A stretch of 7,078 nt of DNA from CBDUUP01 sp965370435 (GTDB taxonomy: Bacteria; Chloroflexota; Anaerolineae; Anaerolineales; UBA11579), in NCBI GenBank assembly GCA_965370435.1, contig CBDUUP010000243.1, positions 1 to 7,078 on the forward strand, read 5' to 3'. This document shows positions 6,728 through 7,078 of the stretch, one piece after another. The notes below the pieces were generated by a model. The model saw nothing but the letters and a program-made list of their open reading frames with translations. It did no database searches and had not been told where the DNA came from. Position 1 is the first letter of the stretch; each line of letters begins with the position of its first letter. The translations under genes were made by a program, and so were the position numbers.

Positions 6728-7060
6728 ATGGAGAACCAGCAAGGTGTTGAAGAAAATAAGCTGCGCAAGCTTGCACGCAGGTTGTCGATCATCTGGGCCT
6801 GCCTTGTGGTATTCTATTTGCTGGATGTCACTGTAAGCAATTATATGTCCCTTTATTATCATTTTTCGGGGCGAGATGTAACCACCTTCGCAGGCCGGGT
6901 CTTGTTTGTTGCTGCTGTCACCTGGCTTCCCCGGAAATTCGAATTGGCTGGGGGGATAATATTCATGCTCCTGGGGAACGTTTTAGTATTGTTTACAATC
7001 TTATTAGGCTCATGTCTAGAACGAGTGCAAAGTGTCCGATTTGTTTTACTCTTGAACTAG
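6728..7060 (+). CDS. Small integral membrane protein of unknown function
   Basis: A 110-residue protein with a charged, cytoplasmic-looking N-terminus (residues 1-18, including KLRKLARR) and about three hydrophobic segments: 19-38 (SIIWACLVVFYLLDV), about 52-67 (TFAGRVLFVAAVTWL) and 73-95 (LAGGIIFMLLGNVLVLFTILLG). The phrase W-x4-FELAGGIIFMLLG resembles small three-helix membrane proteins in which a glutamate and a GG pair precede the last helix (possibly the DUF7670 type, from memory only). I see no catalytic or transport motif and assign no function. The start is supported by AGGAG at good spacing and an extended -10 element upstream. The tail after the last helix (SCLERVQSVRFVLLLN) is short and atypical, and a second reading frame opens over it at 7012, so a frameshift near the 3' end is possible. 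It is divergent from the lipoprotein gene, with 134 bp between them. Confidence 0.72.
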   Translation: MENQQGVEENKLRKLARRLSIIWACLVVFYLLDVTVSNYMSLYYHFSGRDVTTFAGRVLFVAAVTWLPRKFELAGGIIFMLLGNVLVLFTILLGSCLERVQSVRFVLLLN

Positions 7061-7078
7061 AAACTAGTGTTTTTGGGA
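7012..7078 (+). CDS. Possible start of an overlapping ORF with a CxxC motif (cut by window end)
   Basis: An ATG at 7012 opens a frame that stays open to the window edge (22 codons) and reads MSRTSAKCPICFTLELETSV. The KCPICF stretch is of the kind found at the start of small zinc-ribbon proteins. It overlaps the membrane-protein gene by 49 bp and has only a weak purine-rich sequence before it (ATTAGG). It may be a real overlapping gene, the true C-terminus of a frameshifted membrane protein, or chance. The visible length is too short to decide. Confidence 0.2.
   Translation, partial: MSRTSAKCPICFTLELETSVFG
7056..7074 (+). terminator. Weak terminator-like hairpin at the end of the membrane-protein gene
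   Basis: ACTAG-AAA-CTAGT is a perfect 5-bp inverted repeat with a 3-nt loop, followed after one G by five T residues. The TAG stop codon lies inside the left arm. The stem has only two G-C pairs, so it would be weak. If used, it argues that the transcript ends here rather than running into an overlapping downstream gene. Confidence 0.25.

Overview
The window is dominated by a type I restriction-modification (R-M) locus on the + strand, followed by two unrelated envelope-type genes. In order it holds: the 3' end of hsdM (modification subunit, cut by the window start), hsdS (specificity subunit), an 83-residue gene of unknown function, hsdR (motor/nuclease subunit), a convergent lipoprotein gene on the - strand, and a divergent small membrane-protein gene on the + strand. 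No tRNA, rRNA, CRISPR array, transposase or integrase is visible.

The host is most likely a Chloroflexota bacterium of the Anaerolineae type. The backbone genes are GC-rich, and the lipoprotein has a lipobox followed by a Pro/Thr/Ala linker with the phrase LTMTAFPTPTATP. From memory, that kind of linker is very common in predicted lipoproteins of that group. This is inference from style, not a database match.

The R-M genes are packed as one transcription unit. hsdM and hsdS overlap by 11 bp, hsdS and the small gene overlap by 8 bp, and the small gene is 3 bp from hsdR. hsdS and the small gene have good Shine-Dalgarno sequences inside the preceding gene. hsdR has none that I can see, so its translation probably depends on ribosomes finishing the small gene. 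HsdM and HsdS would form the methyltransferase that marks a bipartite target. HsdR adds ATP-driven translocation and cleavage of unmodified DNA. HsdR keeps its nuclease and helicase motifs and looks functional.

The most informative pattern is base composition. The two target recognition domains of hsdS and the following small gene are AT-rich (about 30-43% GC in the 60-base blocks I counted). hsdM, the central and C-terminal conserved parts of hsdS, and hsdR are clearly GC-rich (60-67% in the central hsdS blocks). The switches are sharp and fall at the domain borders, as expected if the recognition domains were exchanged by recombination. The small gene between hsdS and hsdR resembles a widespread family of unknown function (probably DUF7662) and is the least explained part of the locus.

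After hsdR there are 132 bp without a convincing gene or terminator, then the convergent lipoprotein gene (beta-propeller-like, probably surface-anchored). A 134-bp divergent region has a plausible promoter on each strand. The last gene encodes a 110-residue protein with about three membrane segments, and a weak terminator-like hairpin lies at its stop codon.
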